Part shown: positions 1 to 11,269 of the stretch, in pieces
Layout of the letters: every line of letters begins with the position of its first letter
Position numbering within the stretch: position 1 is the first letter of the stretch
Source: Rhodocollybia butyracea
Lineage: Eukaryota > Basidiomycota > Agaricomycetes > Agaricales > Omphalotaceae
DNA: 64,000 nucleotides
Assembly: GCA_015501585.1 (NCBI GenBank)
Contig: JADNRY010000004.1
Coordinates: forward strand, 124,001 to 188,000
Direction: 5' to 3'
The notes under the pieces: generated by a model
Databases searched by the model: none
What the model was told of the DNA's origin: nothing
The model's input: the letters and a program-made list of their open reading frames with translations, nothing else
Translations under genes and position numbers: made by a program

Positions 1-293
1 CCCCCGATTGCTAATCCTGGCCGTGCCTTTGCTGGCTCGCGTCTCTTCACGTCTCCAATTTGGTTATGTCCTCTTCAGCTCACAACTTACATTTGGTCAA
101 CTCGTCCTTGGCTCGTCGAAGATATCCACTGCGCAACTCCTCACCATCAGCTAGAAAACGCGGTCAGAAGACTCGCCCGACGTCGAACGGTTTTCACGCG
201 TCAGATTTACGCCCTGTTCTCGTTCCATTGCACCCAAATCTTCGCCGGCTTCCTTCTCGTACTTTTCTGTCAGAAAAAGCTTCAGAGTCGACA

Positions 294-3200
294 ATGAACC
301 CTCGTGTCGGTTCTAAGCGGAAGCGCGTGGCCAGTGGTGGTAACGAGAACGCGGTACACGGCAACCAGCCGACGCGCGGTTCTGGCCGTAGCATGAAGCG
401 CTTTAAGACGGCTAGGAGGTCCAGCGAAACTAGCGAAGATGACGAGCTCAGTTCGATGGACGTTGACACAGAGTCCCAGCGGGGCCGTAGAAGAGGCCAA
501 GTCGCGACTGATACAGAGTCCGAAGAAGGTGATGACGACAGCGGTGAAAACGAGAGTGTAGACGACGACGACGAATCTTGTAAGCTTCATCGGTGCATCT
601 ACCAAGTTTCTGCTCATTTTCTGCCTTTACAGCCGACGACTACTTGATTTCTTCTGCTCCATCACGTGTTCTCAGCCGTATGCGCAAAGACGACTTGGTG
701 CGTCTTTACGGCCTCGCTGGCCTCACAGACGATGCCGAGACCCTCACAAAGTCGGATATCGTTGAAGCCATTATTACTGCCCGTGATGACATTGCGTCCT
801 TGCCTCCTTCCTCGCCACTTGGTCGAGGTTCAAGCGACTATTCATCAGATGATGCTATTGTCCCTGATGAACAAGCGACGCCAATGCCTAACCTCCGACG
901 CCGTGTTACATTGAATAACGAGATAGCCTCTCGCCGACCACTTAAAAGTCGGAGCCTTTCCATGGGTCATTTGAACGAAGACAGCTCCTCTACACGTTCT
1001 CGCCCAAAAAGACAGAGCAACAAGTCTTCTGAAGGCGCCAGCAGTTCTGGCTCGAGGCAAGTCATCTCCCACGTCATCTATTAAATGTTACTTATTACTA
1101 TTTTCACAGGCGAAACTCACGGTCCTCGCCAGTATCGACCCGTCTTGGGCACTCCATTTCCTCACCTCCTGCACATCATCTACGCTCCCGCAAGCCCTTA
1201 GTACCCGCATTAAGTTCAATCCCTTCTACCTCACGTCTCCTAGTCGATCCAGCCCTACTCCCTACACCCGATGGGCTTTCCGGTTCCGGAACTACCCCCA
1301 CCGCTGCCCTTGCCGCCTTCACTTTCACCATTCACCGGAAAGGTAAATCAAAACAAGTTGAATTTGACGACTCTGTCCGGTGTCTTAAATCACCGCCCAA
1401 AAGGTCGGCCTTTGCCCGATGTCTATAGCGGACAGCGAGAGCGATTTGACGGAGCTCGAGGAGTTGGAATCACAGATAGGGTATCAACCTAGCCCCAGAC
1501 GACTACGCAGTAAAGACAAGCGTCGACGCTCCAATTCGGAAAGTGCTAGTGCAGGTGGGGTTCCTTTGGAGGCCCTTGAAGCTCGACGAGTCACTCCTAT
1601 GCGTAAAGCCAAGAAGAGGACAAGGAGCCTCAAGGAAGATTCGACTGAGCAAGAACAAGAGGAGGAGGAGGAAGGAGGTGACGAAGATGTGGCTGACGAA
1701 GATGAGGTTGATGAGCTCGTATCCACCGAATCTGCTTCTGTCTCTCCCACTCGACGTACTCCCATGATACGTCGACTGCGGTCTCGTAGAAATCCACATG
1801 AAGATCCTAGTGATGGCGACAATGAGGAGGAGGAGGAGGAGGAGGAAGGGGTGGAGGAGGAACCGGAAGAAGGAGCAGAAGAAGAGGAGCAGGAAGAGGA
1901 AGAGGAAGGAGAGGAAGAAGGAGCCGAAGTAGAAGATGACGATGACGAGCAGACAATTGCCGTTGAACCTCGTAAGCTCCGCAATGGAAAGATTGTAGGC
2001 GAAGAAGATATAGATATGATCGAGGAGGAAGAGGAAAATGAAGAGCTGGAAGTGGAGGAAGGAGAAGAGCTGGAAGTGGAGGAAGATGAAGAACTGGAAG
2101 TGGATGAAGATGAAGAGCTGGAGGTAGAGGAAGATGAAGAGCTGGAGGTAGAGGAAGATGAAGAGCTGGTGGTAGAGGTAGAGGAAGAGGAAGATGAAGA
2201 AGACGCCGCGGTGGAAGAGGATGGCGGTGACGACGATGTTGAACAGACTGAAGATAACGACATCGAAGAGGAAGTGGATGACGAAGGTAGCATTGACCTT
2301 GATGCAGAAGGCGACACAGAAGAAGAGATGGAGATGGAAGACGAGGATAGCGGTAAGTTGCATGTTTACTGTGTGTTACGGTACTCATGCGCCTACCTTT
2401 CCAGTCGATCTTTCGTCCGCCACTGCAAAAACTCTTGTTCGTCTCCGGCGAGATGACCTTGTGAGGTTGTGTGAGAGTCGCGACCTCGAGCCTACCGGCA
2501 CTAAGCCTCAGCTTGCCGAGGCTCTTCTTCAATGGCGAGACAATCAACAAGCGAACGATTTTTCCTCTTCCAGTCCGTCTTCGGTTTGTACTGCTCGTCC
2601 ACCCTCCACCATCAAGCGCCGGCCCAATCGAAACCGAAGCCGAAAGAGCAGTCAAAAGACTGCTACTCCTCCTGTGCTACTCCGCTCTGAACGAATCCAC
2701 ACAGACGAGCCGAGGACTCCACCGCTTTCAAATGCAGGAGTCCAGAACGATAAACCCGTTGGTGAGCCAGAGCTCGAACTCGATCTTGGAACTCTGGGCC
2801 TAGAGGATAGAGAAATTCCCCCTGAGAAGCTGCAGAAGCTAGAGAAGATCGGCAGTGGCGGATTCAAAGATGTGTTTATCGGCAAGTTTAAAGGAAGGAA
2901 GATTGCGATCGCAGAGTTTAGAGGGCAATTAAGTGCTAGTACGTTCTCATTCTCGTCGTATCTGTCCGGTGTTCATCGAGTCTTCATAGTGGATATCAAA
3001 GAGTTGAAGTTGCTGGGCGGTTTTGATCACCCTAATATCGTTCGCTTCGTGAGTACTGCGTTATTTAAATCTCATTGGAAACGTGTTTATGGCGTTTTTA
3101 CCCCAATTTTCTATTTTCTATTAGCTCGGAGTTAGTATACCTGAAAACACTCGCGATACCCCGGTAATGATAATCAGCGAGCTGTGCACGAATGGCGACT

Positions 3201-3864
3201 TGTTTGACTATATCCGCAATGTTAATCCGCCTTCTCTACACAAAGTCGTACGTTGCATCCCGTGTGGTTCTCTATCTGTACCCTTAACTTGCTCTGCTAG
3301 CTGTCCATTATGCTCGACATCGCCCGTGGCCTCGAGTACCTCCACCTCCGAAAGCCTTCCATCATCCACCGGGACTGCAAATCGTCCAACATTCTCATCA
3401 CATCGAAAGGTACCGCCAAGATCGCCGACTTCGGGCTGGCAAAAGTGAAACAATCTACCCGGTCGATGGTTCGGTCTCTCGTTGGAACAGTGAACTGGCA
3501 GGCACCCGAGTTGTGGCACGCTCACCCCAAGTACAATCACAAGGTGGATGTGTTCTCCTGTGCGTGTGTCTATTGGGAGATGTTGCAATGGCATCTGCCG
3601 AACAAGAAGTTTCCTTGGGAGGGGATGAATGAACATGCAATATATGAGATTGTTGGGACAAAAAAGCAACGGTGAGTTTTGTTTGAGGCGCAAAATTCTC
3701 GATTATTCATGCTTTTTTGTAGTCCGTCCCTGTCTGGCCTCCGGAAACAGTGGTGCCCGGATATTGTCGATCTCATCGAGCGCATGTGGGCACAAGAGCA
3801 CCAAGACCGGCCAACGATGTCCGAAGTTGTTGAAGCACTAGATGAGTTGGTCAAAACGTATTAA
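294..3864 (+). CDS. Acidic SAP-like protein with C-terminal TKL-type protein kinase domain
   Basis: Multi-exon gene, estimated at about 1000 residues. Order: basic/acidic N-terminus, SAP-like motif (RKDDLVRLYGLAGL, about 690-790), Ser-rich linker, Glu/Asp tract (1620-2345), second SAP-like motif (RRDDLVRLCESRDL, about 2440-2545), then kinase domain (2830-3860). Kinase motifs seen: glycine loop GSGGFKDV, HRDCKSSN, DFGLAK, and a final Arg in HQDRPTM. The usual beta-3 lysine is Ala (IAIAEF), while a Lys sits inside the glycine loop. Introns read by eye include 569-632 (about), a GC-AG intron at about 1053-1109, 1342-1429, 2352-2402, 2941-2990, 3048-3124 and 3672-3721. The reading frame is also open upstream to an ATG at 66, so the start could be 66. 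SAP motifs suggest DNA or chromatin binding, but this is inference. The kinase type (MAP3K-like TKL) is clear; the substrate is unknown. Confidence 0.8.
2040..2175 (+). repeat. In-frame acidic minisatellite (ELEVEEDE units)
   Basis: About six imperfect tandem units of roughly 24 bp inside the kinase gene encode Glu-Leu-Glu-Val-Glu-Glu-(Gly/Asp)-Glu. The open Ser-rich frame on the opposite strand is a by-product of this GAA/GAG-rich sequence. Confidence 0.8.
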
Positions 3865-4412
3865 TTGTTAATTTCTTCCTTGCTTCTTCCTCGCATTTTC
3901 TTTTACAAGAATGTCTCCATTGAATCAGAAATCAGAAACTTTGCATCCATCTACATATCTCACAGTCCATCTATTCTCTTTTTGTCACCTTTCGACCTCG
4001 ACTCGTTTGCGTTTTGTTCCTACATCAAGAGCTATGCGTTACAGCTACATTTTACTTGCCGTCTTCCTTGCATGTCTGCTACTGGTATCGCTGCCGGTTC
4101 TTGGTCTTGGTCCTTTTTCTTGATCGATGTATTCCTTCTCTCTGCTCGTCAATGTTCATTTGTTTCGTATAGTACTGCTCATCCAATCAATCATCAAGTG
4201 TATTCACATGGCATCAAATAAACTGGTTTTATACATACTACTGCTCGTCTGGGAACTCAATGAACTTAATGCTGGGCATGATTGGTCGTTCATAAGAGTC
4301 ACCGTCCAGACGTCTATCTGCCCCCTGTGATTACCTGTTAGTATTTGTCGATGCGTCTTCCAACGGGCATACTTTTGTATCCCCAAACACTGGAAACGAG
4401 AACAGTCAGTGT
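3865..4412. other. Intergenic, no gene seen
   Basis: Downstream of the kinase gene. Short open frames here show no recognisable product and no paralogue elsewhere in the window. It probably contains the kinase 3' untranslated region. Confidence 0.5.
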
Positions 4413-4607
4413 TTTCCCTTTGAAAATGCGCGTCGGGATTGGGAAGCGTATTACGATGCCTTCCGACGTGTATCTCACGAAAGATTCTGATGACAGACCT
4501 GGACAGAAAGTTGATAAAGACATTCAAAAACCAAATTATCCTCGCACAAAGCTGATTTGGTTGCGTCACAGGTGTCCTTGGATTTGGGTGACCTACAAAA
4601 TTTATGA
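4413..4607 (+). pseudogene. Fragment of MFS transporter 3' end
   Basis: Sequence matches the last two exons of the transporter at 31665-34323. The peptide DVYLTKDSDDRPGQKVDK is followed by an intron remnant and by SLDLGDLQNL, matching FLDLSDLQNH in the intact gene. An indel shifts frame between the ENARRD and DVYL segments. Upstream exons are absent, so this is a non-functional tail. It converges on family X copy A exactly as the intact transporter converges on copy F, showing a block duplication. Confidence 0.75.
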
Positions 4608-4849
4608 GGTTCCGGATGTTCTCAATTTCCAGTCGACACCATGTCCATGTTTGCGTCAATCATATGCGCATGCCAGTTTAGGATTGAATCTCATACAGAA
4701 TTCTCTAGCTGTTAAACACTGCAGTCCTTCTGAATTTCGCCAGTTCGATCTGATATGGCAAGTACAGATCGCTCAAGAACGAACACCTCCAAAAGTGTGG
4801 AAACACGCATCATATGTGATTCAGTTCGAATTCTGTTTTGACTTTCTCT

Positions 4850-5808
4850 TTATTCGAATGCCTCCTTGAATCTTTCCGTCAACTTCTCCGAATTCATTCC
4901 CATGATGCCCGTAATTTCCTGGCACAGTCGTTGGGAGTGAAGGTAATCATTCTTCCTCAAGAGGTAACCTCTCTTGAAACTGGATACTACGGGCTTTATG
5001 GTAAGTACCACCAATAGCAGTACGTAGACGCCATAAGCAGAAATATATCCTCGATGCGGTCCTTGCAGAATTTTGTGCACTATAGGGTACATTACAGTAT
5101 GTACACAAGCCCAGAGCGGCAGGGGCCACGTTGAAAAGTGCTTGGGGTGGTTGAAGGTCCCAGTGAAACTGGTCTTGGGTTGCCAGGTCTCCACATCGGG
5201 CATCACTACGGGGTTTGAACCTTTTCGAAGGTAAGCGCTGTATCCGATGTGAGACTTGATGATAGTGGTGCCCATGCCAATATAGTCAGAGACCTGCTCG
5301 CGCACTTTGGAACGGATAAAAATGACCATGACGACGTGCACGAAGGAAATAAATAGCCAGTAACAGAACATGTTCGAGGCAACTGGGTAGTACAGCGCCC
5401 GTCCCTTGTCGTCAGGAGACCTACTGGCAAAGCCATCGATATTGTGCTTCCTACCACGCGAAGAAACAACTCACCAGTGATACATCACGTCGCCCACGAT
5501 CGGGACCATCACACCCAAGATAAATCCAGACACGAGCGATGAAAACATAGCTGTCTGAAGCATTTGTTTTTAGACTGATCTCTCTTGAAATACTCCAATA
5601 AAAATAGACTCACCAAGACACAGTACACATTAATATCATCGAATATTTTACGCCGAAGCTTGGCTTGCAGAGCAGTTATGGTAACGTTGTGGGACTTTCA
5701 AATGGTTAGTTAGCTTGGTCAAATGGAAGAAGTTTTGGGGCGTGGTACAGAATAAATTTTGGCATTGGCCATAGATATGTTTTTCGGATCCTTGAACGAC
5801 ACTGTCAT
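4850..5808 (-). CDS. Family X copy A: small polytopic membrane protein
   Basis: Exons read from the minus strand: 5808-5749 (begins MTVSFKDPKN), 5694-5614 (TALQAKLRRKIF), 5554-5475 (hydrophobic SGFILGVMVPIVGD), then 5420-4850. This gives 263 residues, or 273 if the last intron is the 24-nt version ending at 5451. Four hydrophobic segments are predicted by eye. Conserved family motifs: ALYYP, VSDYI, TIIKSHIG, ETWQPKTSF, RLCQEI, MGMNSE. All exon joins keep frame and no internal stop was found, so this is one of only two intact copies of seven. No known family was recognised; function unknown. Exon order and intron positions match copy F. Confidence 0.75.
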
Positions 5809-6860
5809 GATACGAGTTGAGGTCGATGAGGCTTTGAGGCTTCGAAGTATAAGTGTTAGAGGCATTAGGCTTTTAGGGGTTAAAGCGCCCAATGCCCAAT
5901 GCTGACTGAGCCGTGTCATCATATCATATCTTCATTTACTAGGCTCATGAATGAATGAAAGCACATCGGTAGGTGTTCAAACGTTCAAAAATTATACGTT
6001 TGCTTGATTAGCTGCTGTTTATTGTTCTGCATTACGACGTAGTTGTCTTGAAGCTGCACTCCCAGTTCATTTCTTTCGTTCGTCAGAAGTCGAGTTCAAA
6101 AAAGAATAAACTCACTGGATATTTACTTGACAGGTACAGGTACGGGAAGACTCTTTGTGGCCTCTGACCATGATGAAAGCCCCCCTGGATAGCTCATCAA
6201 GTATACTATCACGTACACTGAAGCGTAGAGTTGAGATGAATGTTTTTTCTATCTTGCATCATGATCTTGCATCCGAGTTTTGAAAGGCCCCAAATTGAAG
6301 TTCGGCCATGCGCATCAATTCTGAAAGGTACGAAGCGTAGATGATCATGACAGATATAGGTTTTCATTGAGGTTTGCATAGGTAAGGTTGGTACGGTTAT
6401 TGCGAATTAGGAGGGAATAAGGAAACTAGTATGAAATCACCGAGCGATTATTGTAAGCCCATATTTTGTGGTTTTCCATTGTCATCACCCTCGATGACTT
6501 GGGGCTGGCTAGCTCGATCCGATCCGATAGGTTGACAGCGAACGACGAGGACGAACTTCTAGATGAGCAACCATGGGTTTTGACAGTGAAGTTAGACGAC
6601 TCCGAACCGGTCTAAACGGTAGTGGGAGTTCTAAAGGACATCCTGCGATTACGTAAAGCGGTTACGGAAATGCCCGAAAAGAGAAGCGCGATCTCTACTT
6701 AAAGCTGCGCTGCGTGCTCATGGTTTTCCGCCATGATATCAGCAAGGATTTGGTGGAACATGCCCTTTGCCTACTTGAGAATGGATTAGATATATCAACA
6801 GGGAAACTGTTTTTATTTTGATTATCCTTCAAGCTTCTTGCAAGCTTCAAGTTTCATAGA
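5809..6860. other. Intergenic, nothing recognised
   Basis: About 1 kb upstream of copy A with no supported coding region and no repeat shared with the rest of the window. It should hold the copy A promoter. Confidence 0.4.
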
Positions 6861-8351
6861 TGGCGAACCAACGTCAATTTCAGTCAAAAAAACCTTGACT
6901 TGGGTAGGGAGCGTAATGGTATGCTTGTGCTTAATTGTACCGGCTCCTGGCCACTCGATAAGTTGACCTGGCACGCCTGTCCGCGGACTAGGACCTGGAA
7001 CGGCACCTGCAGATCACTCCAATAGCAACAGAGGCATCGACTCGGAAGATGGAGAAGAACTGTTGTGATCAAACGATCGCTATCCGGTGTCGGTTGATGT
7101 GTAGGGATAGCTGGCTATAAGTTAGCTCCCAAAACAAGGTGGCATGCAGTTCTAAAGGCAAATTCTGTGTGCCGCACACAGACCCCTACCAGAATCTCAG
7201 AGTCATAGCACCTGCATGGGCATCAATACGACTGGCCCGGTTGGCCCGGTTGAGTCTCCCAAGCAGCCGGCCATCACTTTGAACGTGCTCAGTTCTATAG
7301 TCTCGAAAATCAGTTCTACCACTGGCAGCAGTACCACTAGGAGCTCTACCACCAGCTCTACCAGAACTACCAGCGCTACCAGTATCCCAACCTCCACTCA
7401 TGGTACAAGTGGTTCAACTTCACCAGCCGCATCGAAGGTAGCACCACCTCCTATGGCAATGTTTGTGTACCATCGATCCCTCCATTATCTACGTGCTCAT
7501 AGCAATTTTATCGACTAGTATTCAAACTTCTAGTAATTCTAATTCAGTCTTGACAAGTGTTACTACTACTAGTTCTTCATCCACTTTGCCAACAATAGCC
7601 ATACCCACGTTTGTTTAGCTCTTTGACCTCCAATTCTTCTGGAGCTTACCTTTCAATGTTCATCAGTGTTCCGGATATTGTAGCCCCAAAACCCTCAAAA
7701 CAGATTCTTTCTACGAGCTCCCCTAACTCAATGTCTGCGGGCAGTCACGCTACTAGCTCGTCCTCGCCATTGACAATGACTTCAACAATGAAGTTTGTTT
7801 TATCCACTCTTGATTTTGATTCTTCCAAAGCCGATCTTTTTTTGACCAGTGCGATGGATCATACTACCACCCCAAAAGATATTCTTTCTACGGGTGCCAT
7901 TGTGGGAACTGCGATTGGATTGCTCTTTGTCCTTGCTGCCAGCATAAGCGTTTTTATGCTTGTGTATCGACGTCGGCATCGAGTAGTCATGGAAAACCTG
8001 TGCCGTGTCTCTCCTTTATTGGTGAATGATGGACTTGTGCATGAGTTGGGAGGTGTCACCACCATTCCCAATGGCATGGCATCCCCACAAGAAAAGGGAC
8101 GATATGATCATACGAATCCCATCAACGAGCCTGAAATCCGCCAGTCAAGCTTTATTTCAGGTCCAGACCCGCTATTCTTACGCTCTCTCGCCTTGGTCAC
8201 ACCCCGGGGAGATGTGGATTCTCAGGATGATATGCGAGTAACAATGGATACGACTATGATTGGTAGGATGGCAGAGCATATACATCATCTTGAATCTCAG
8301 CTTGCAGGGGATGGATTCTCAGATAAACCTCCACCTCCATATGTATCTTGA
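6860..8351 (+). pseudogene. Degenerate Ser/Thr-rich single-pass membrane protein gene
   Basis: The 3' part (about 7600-8351) is a clean frame: a Ser/Thr-rich stalk, a transmembrane helix (TGAIVGTAIGLLFVLAA), a basic stop-transfer run (YRRRHR), a cytosolic tail and a final PPPPY motif. This is a common basidiomycete surface-protein layout. Upstream, 7216-7518 is Ser/Thr-rich in another frame, a third frame (SSIQTSSNSNS to TIAIPT) bridges 7520-7608, and further back fragments resembling an extracellular domain (LTW, LQITPIATE) fall in different frames. No GT-AG introns reconcile them. I infer a broken gene, although an unusual exon structure is not excluded. A sensor or cell-wall role would be guesswork. 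Confidence 0.5.
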
Positions 8352-8444
8352 TGATGAATATCATGTAGTATCAGAAGTGTGTTGTGAGGATCCCAGTCCT
8401 CAAAGTCAATGATGTCGAGTGGGTAATTGCATGCATAATTGACG

Positions 8445-8880
8445 AGATGCGCGTACTGTCACAGGCGCTTCTCTGTATCAATTGTCTGTGAGCATACGAA
8501 ACACACGTGTCATAGTTCTCTTTGGGTACGTGATTGGTAACTTTGCGGTGCCCTTTATTTGGAAAGCGAAGTCACCAGCCTTGGTGAGTATTCCAATTTG
8601 TGCAAGAAATCTTGACTTGGTGAATGTCTGGACTGCTTAGGAGTCACGGACCCAGAACCTTTTCAGCGCGTGTGTGGGTGCTTCGATTCTTCTTCCCGCT
8701 CTTCGCAAGATGATTGCGAGAGAAAATACGTGTCGGAATAGGGAAGTGTATTATGATTGCTCGACAATGCGAAAGATTTCTGGTGTCGAACCTAGACAGT
8801 CTAAATACTCAGTCGACTCGGACACCATATCCATTTCGGCGTTGATCATATGCATATAGTCAAGATTTGAATCTTGTACA
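8445..8880 (+). pseudogene. Fragment of MFS transporter 3' half
   Basis: Matches the exons of the transporter at 31665-34323 encoding IGNFAGPFIWKAK (here IGNFAVPFIWKAK), GASIILLLALRTMLAREN (here GASILLPALRKMIAREN) and part of the following tail. Order is conserved, and the sequence converges on family X copy B. It is longer than the fragment beside copy A but lacks the transporter core. Confidence 0.7.
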
Positions 8881-9036
8881 AATTTCTCCTGCTGTTAAAC
8901 CCTGCAGTCCGCTACCTTTGAGGTATATCTACGCCAGTTCGATCAGATATGGCCAGTATGCGTCCAAAAGTAACAAAAACGTGCATATATGAGACCAAAA
9001 CTACAGTGATATCTTGTGCTATTTTGTATTCGGTTT

Positions 9037-10019
9037 CTACCTTCTTTCTTTGAATGTCACCTCGAATATTCTCGCCATCTCCTCAGAATTCATCCCCATC
9101 ATCTCGGTAATTTCCTGACATAGTCGGTGGGAGTGGAGGTAATCATTCACCTTCGAGAGATAACACTCCTTGAGACTCGATTCCATGGGGCATATGGTAA
9201 GTATCACCATGATCAGTACATAGACGCCATGAACAAACAGATATCCTGAATGTGGTCCTTGTAGAATTTTGTGCACTACAGGGTACATTATCGCCTGCGC
9301 AGAAGCCCAGGACGGCAAGACTGCGACAGGATATGTCAAAAAGGCGGATTCAGAGAAGGTTCCACTGAAACTGGTCTTGGGTTCCCAGGTCTCCGCAACA
9401 GGCATTACTGTAGGGGCCGAATCTCGTCGAAGGCAAGCGTGTCCAATGTAGAACTTGATGATATTAATGCCCGAGTCGATGTAGTAGGAAACCTCCGCAC
9501 GCAACCTGGAACGGATCTAAATGGCCATGGCAGCGTGCATGAAGGAAATAAGCAGCCAGTAGCGGAAAGCGTTCCATGCAAGTGGATAGTACAGCGCCCG
9601 TCCCTGAGGAGGGTTGTCGTCAGGAGACCTGTTTGTAAAGCCATCGGTATTGTACGTCTTACCACGCAAAAGAAACAACTCACCGGCGATATGTCACGTC
9701 GCCCATTATTGCGACTACCACAAACAAAATAAATCCAGACATGAACGACGAAGCACTAGCTATCTGGTGCAATTGTTTTTTAAATTGATCTCTCTTGAAA
9801 TACTCTGATAAAAATTAACTCACAGTGACACAGTCGTTAGAAATCTCATGGAAGATTTTTCATCGAAGCTTGGCCTGCAGAGCAGTTATGGCAACGTCTT
9901 GGAGCTGTCAATGGCATGGTTTGTTAGCTTGATAACATGGAAGAAGTTTTAAGGTGTACAAAAGTAATTTCAGCGTTGGCTGGAGCCAATTCTACTTTCG
10001 AATTGTTGATTACTGTCAT
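9037..10019 (-). pseudogene. Family X copy B, two nonsense codons
   Basis: Same four-exon layout as copy A, starting at ATG 10019 (MTVINNSKVELAPANAEI). Exon 2 reads TALQAKLR then TGA at 9862-9860, where copies A and F have an Arg codon. The last exon has TAG at 9519-9517, just before IRSRLRAEVSYYID. After that the frame is open to 9037 (MMGMNSEEMARIFE). With two stops it should not make the full protein. Closest by eye to copies A and F. Confidence 0.75.
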
Positions 10020-10560
10020 GATACGAGTTCAATGAATGTTGAAGTCAATGAAGATTATAGTTTAGGTCTTAGGGGTTGCTTGAAGCAGCTATTCTGTTCA
10101 ATGCCGGCTAAGCCCTGCTAAGCCGTGTAATCATATCATTGATATTATCATCTCCAGCAATAGGACTTATTACTTTTGTAGCTCAAGCCTGGCGGCGGCA
10201 GCCCCCGCCTTCAACTGTCATTTGTTTCAAGTTTTGTTCACTGTGTGGTATTAGGCCTAAAATTGGCCTAAGGCGTGTAACCGTACATTTTGACATTTTG
10301 TACACATTATACAATGCAATAAGAGAGTTATATGGAGCCCGAGCATGATAGCTGTTGCCGAGGCAAAGAACTTAACAATAATACTCAGCAAGCCGTGAAG
10401 GTACACCCACAAGCGTAGCCTAGAGCCAAGCTAGCAAGGATACCTGGGCTGCCCAGAGATGTAACACTAGATCGTCAATCTAGTTATACCCAAGAGTGTA
10501 TACTCTCTAAACTACAGGACATCTCAAAGCGGGATAAGTACTAAGCCAACGTGTTACTCG

Positions 10561-11269
10561 TAGAGATGTCCATGAGTCCAGGTCTCTACAGGTACTCGCA
10601 GGTAAAATCTGTGGGAAAACCTGCGAGTATGTGACCCGCGGATCCCAGGATCCGTTTCCCACGGGTCCGGCGCAGGTCACAGGTCAGACTTTGGAGAATT
10701 TCAGCTGACTTGCAGGTACTTGCGGGTATTTTTATGACTTGTACAAGCAATGTAAACCCATACATTTGTTAATTAGTGCTCAAAATTTATAGTACAAGCA
10801 ACAATATTTGTCAGTTAACACTCCAAACTTACAGTAATTCATAGTATCATGTTTATTATAGTACTTGTCAAGTACTGGCACATATGTTTGAGGTTGTAGA
10901 CAGCTCACGACATTTGGCGCTAATTTAAGCGCCCCATCGCCGTGAGCTGTCTACAATGTAAAACCTTTCTGTCAGTACATATTTACTTGATAACTAAGTA
11001 TGAAATAATAGTAGACAGTTACAGTACAATGTTTTATAAATGGTATGTATCATAAAACAGGTAAGTACTTTACTAATGATTATTAGTACACTCTTTGGCA
11101 TAAATACACAAATACCTGCAGGTACTTGCAAACTCGCAGGTAAATTACCTGCGAGTCAAAGATCCGTTTCCCACAGATCTTCCGCAGGTCACAAGTCAAG
11201 GCTTTTGGGCCACAGGTACTTGCGCGCCGGATCCAAGTATACTTGGATCCGGACTTGTGGACATCTCTA
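10561..11269 (+). mobile_element. hAT-type MITE, copy 1 (709 bp)
   Basis: Begins TAGAGATGTCCATGAGTCC and ends with its near inverse (GTGGACATCTCTA). It is flanked by a perfect 8-bp direct repeat, GTTACTCG, at 10553-10560 and 11270-11277. TAGAG-type inverted ends with 8-bp duplications are typical of hAT elements. No coding capacity, so non-autonomous. It matches the element at 16606-17314 in reverse orientation and at the same length. Confidence 0.9.
10896..10955. repeat. Internal palindrome of the hAT-type MITE
   Basis: Arms share TGTAGACAGCTCACG and its inverse around an AT-rich centre. The same structure lies mid-element in the other two copies (about 16920-16980 and 17771-17836). Confidence 0.8.

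Noticed and set aside
1484..2363. Long Ser-rich and Phe/Leu-rich frames on the minus strand opposite the acidic tract
   Set aside because: They are mirror translations of the GAA/GAG repeat in the kinase gene and have no independent support.
4345..4869. 174-residue plus-strand frame overlapping copy A 3' end
   Set aside because: Only its 4413-4607 part matches the transporter tail and that part is frame-shifted; the rest is copy A downstream sequence.
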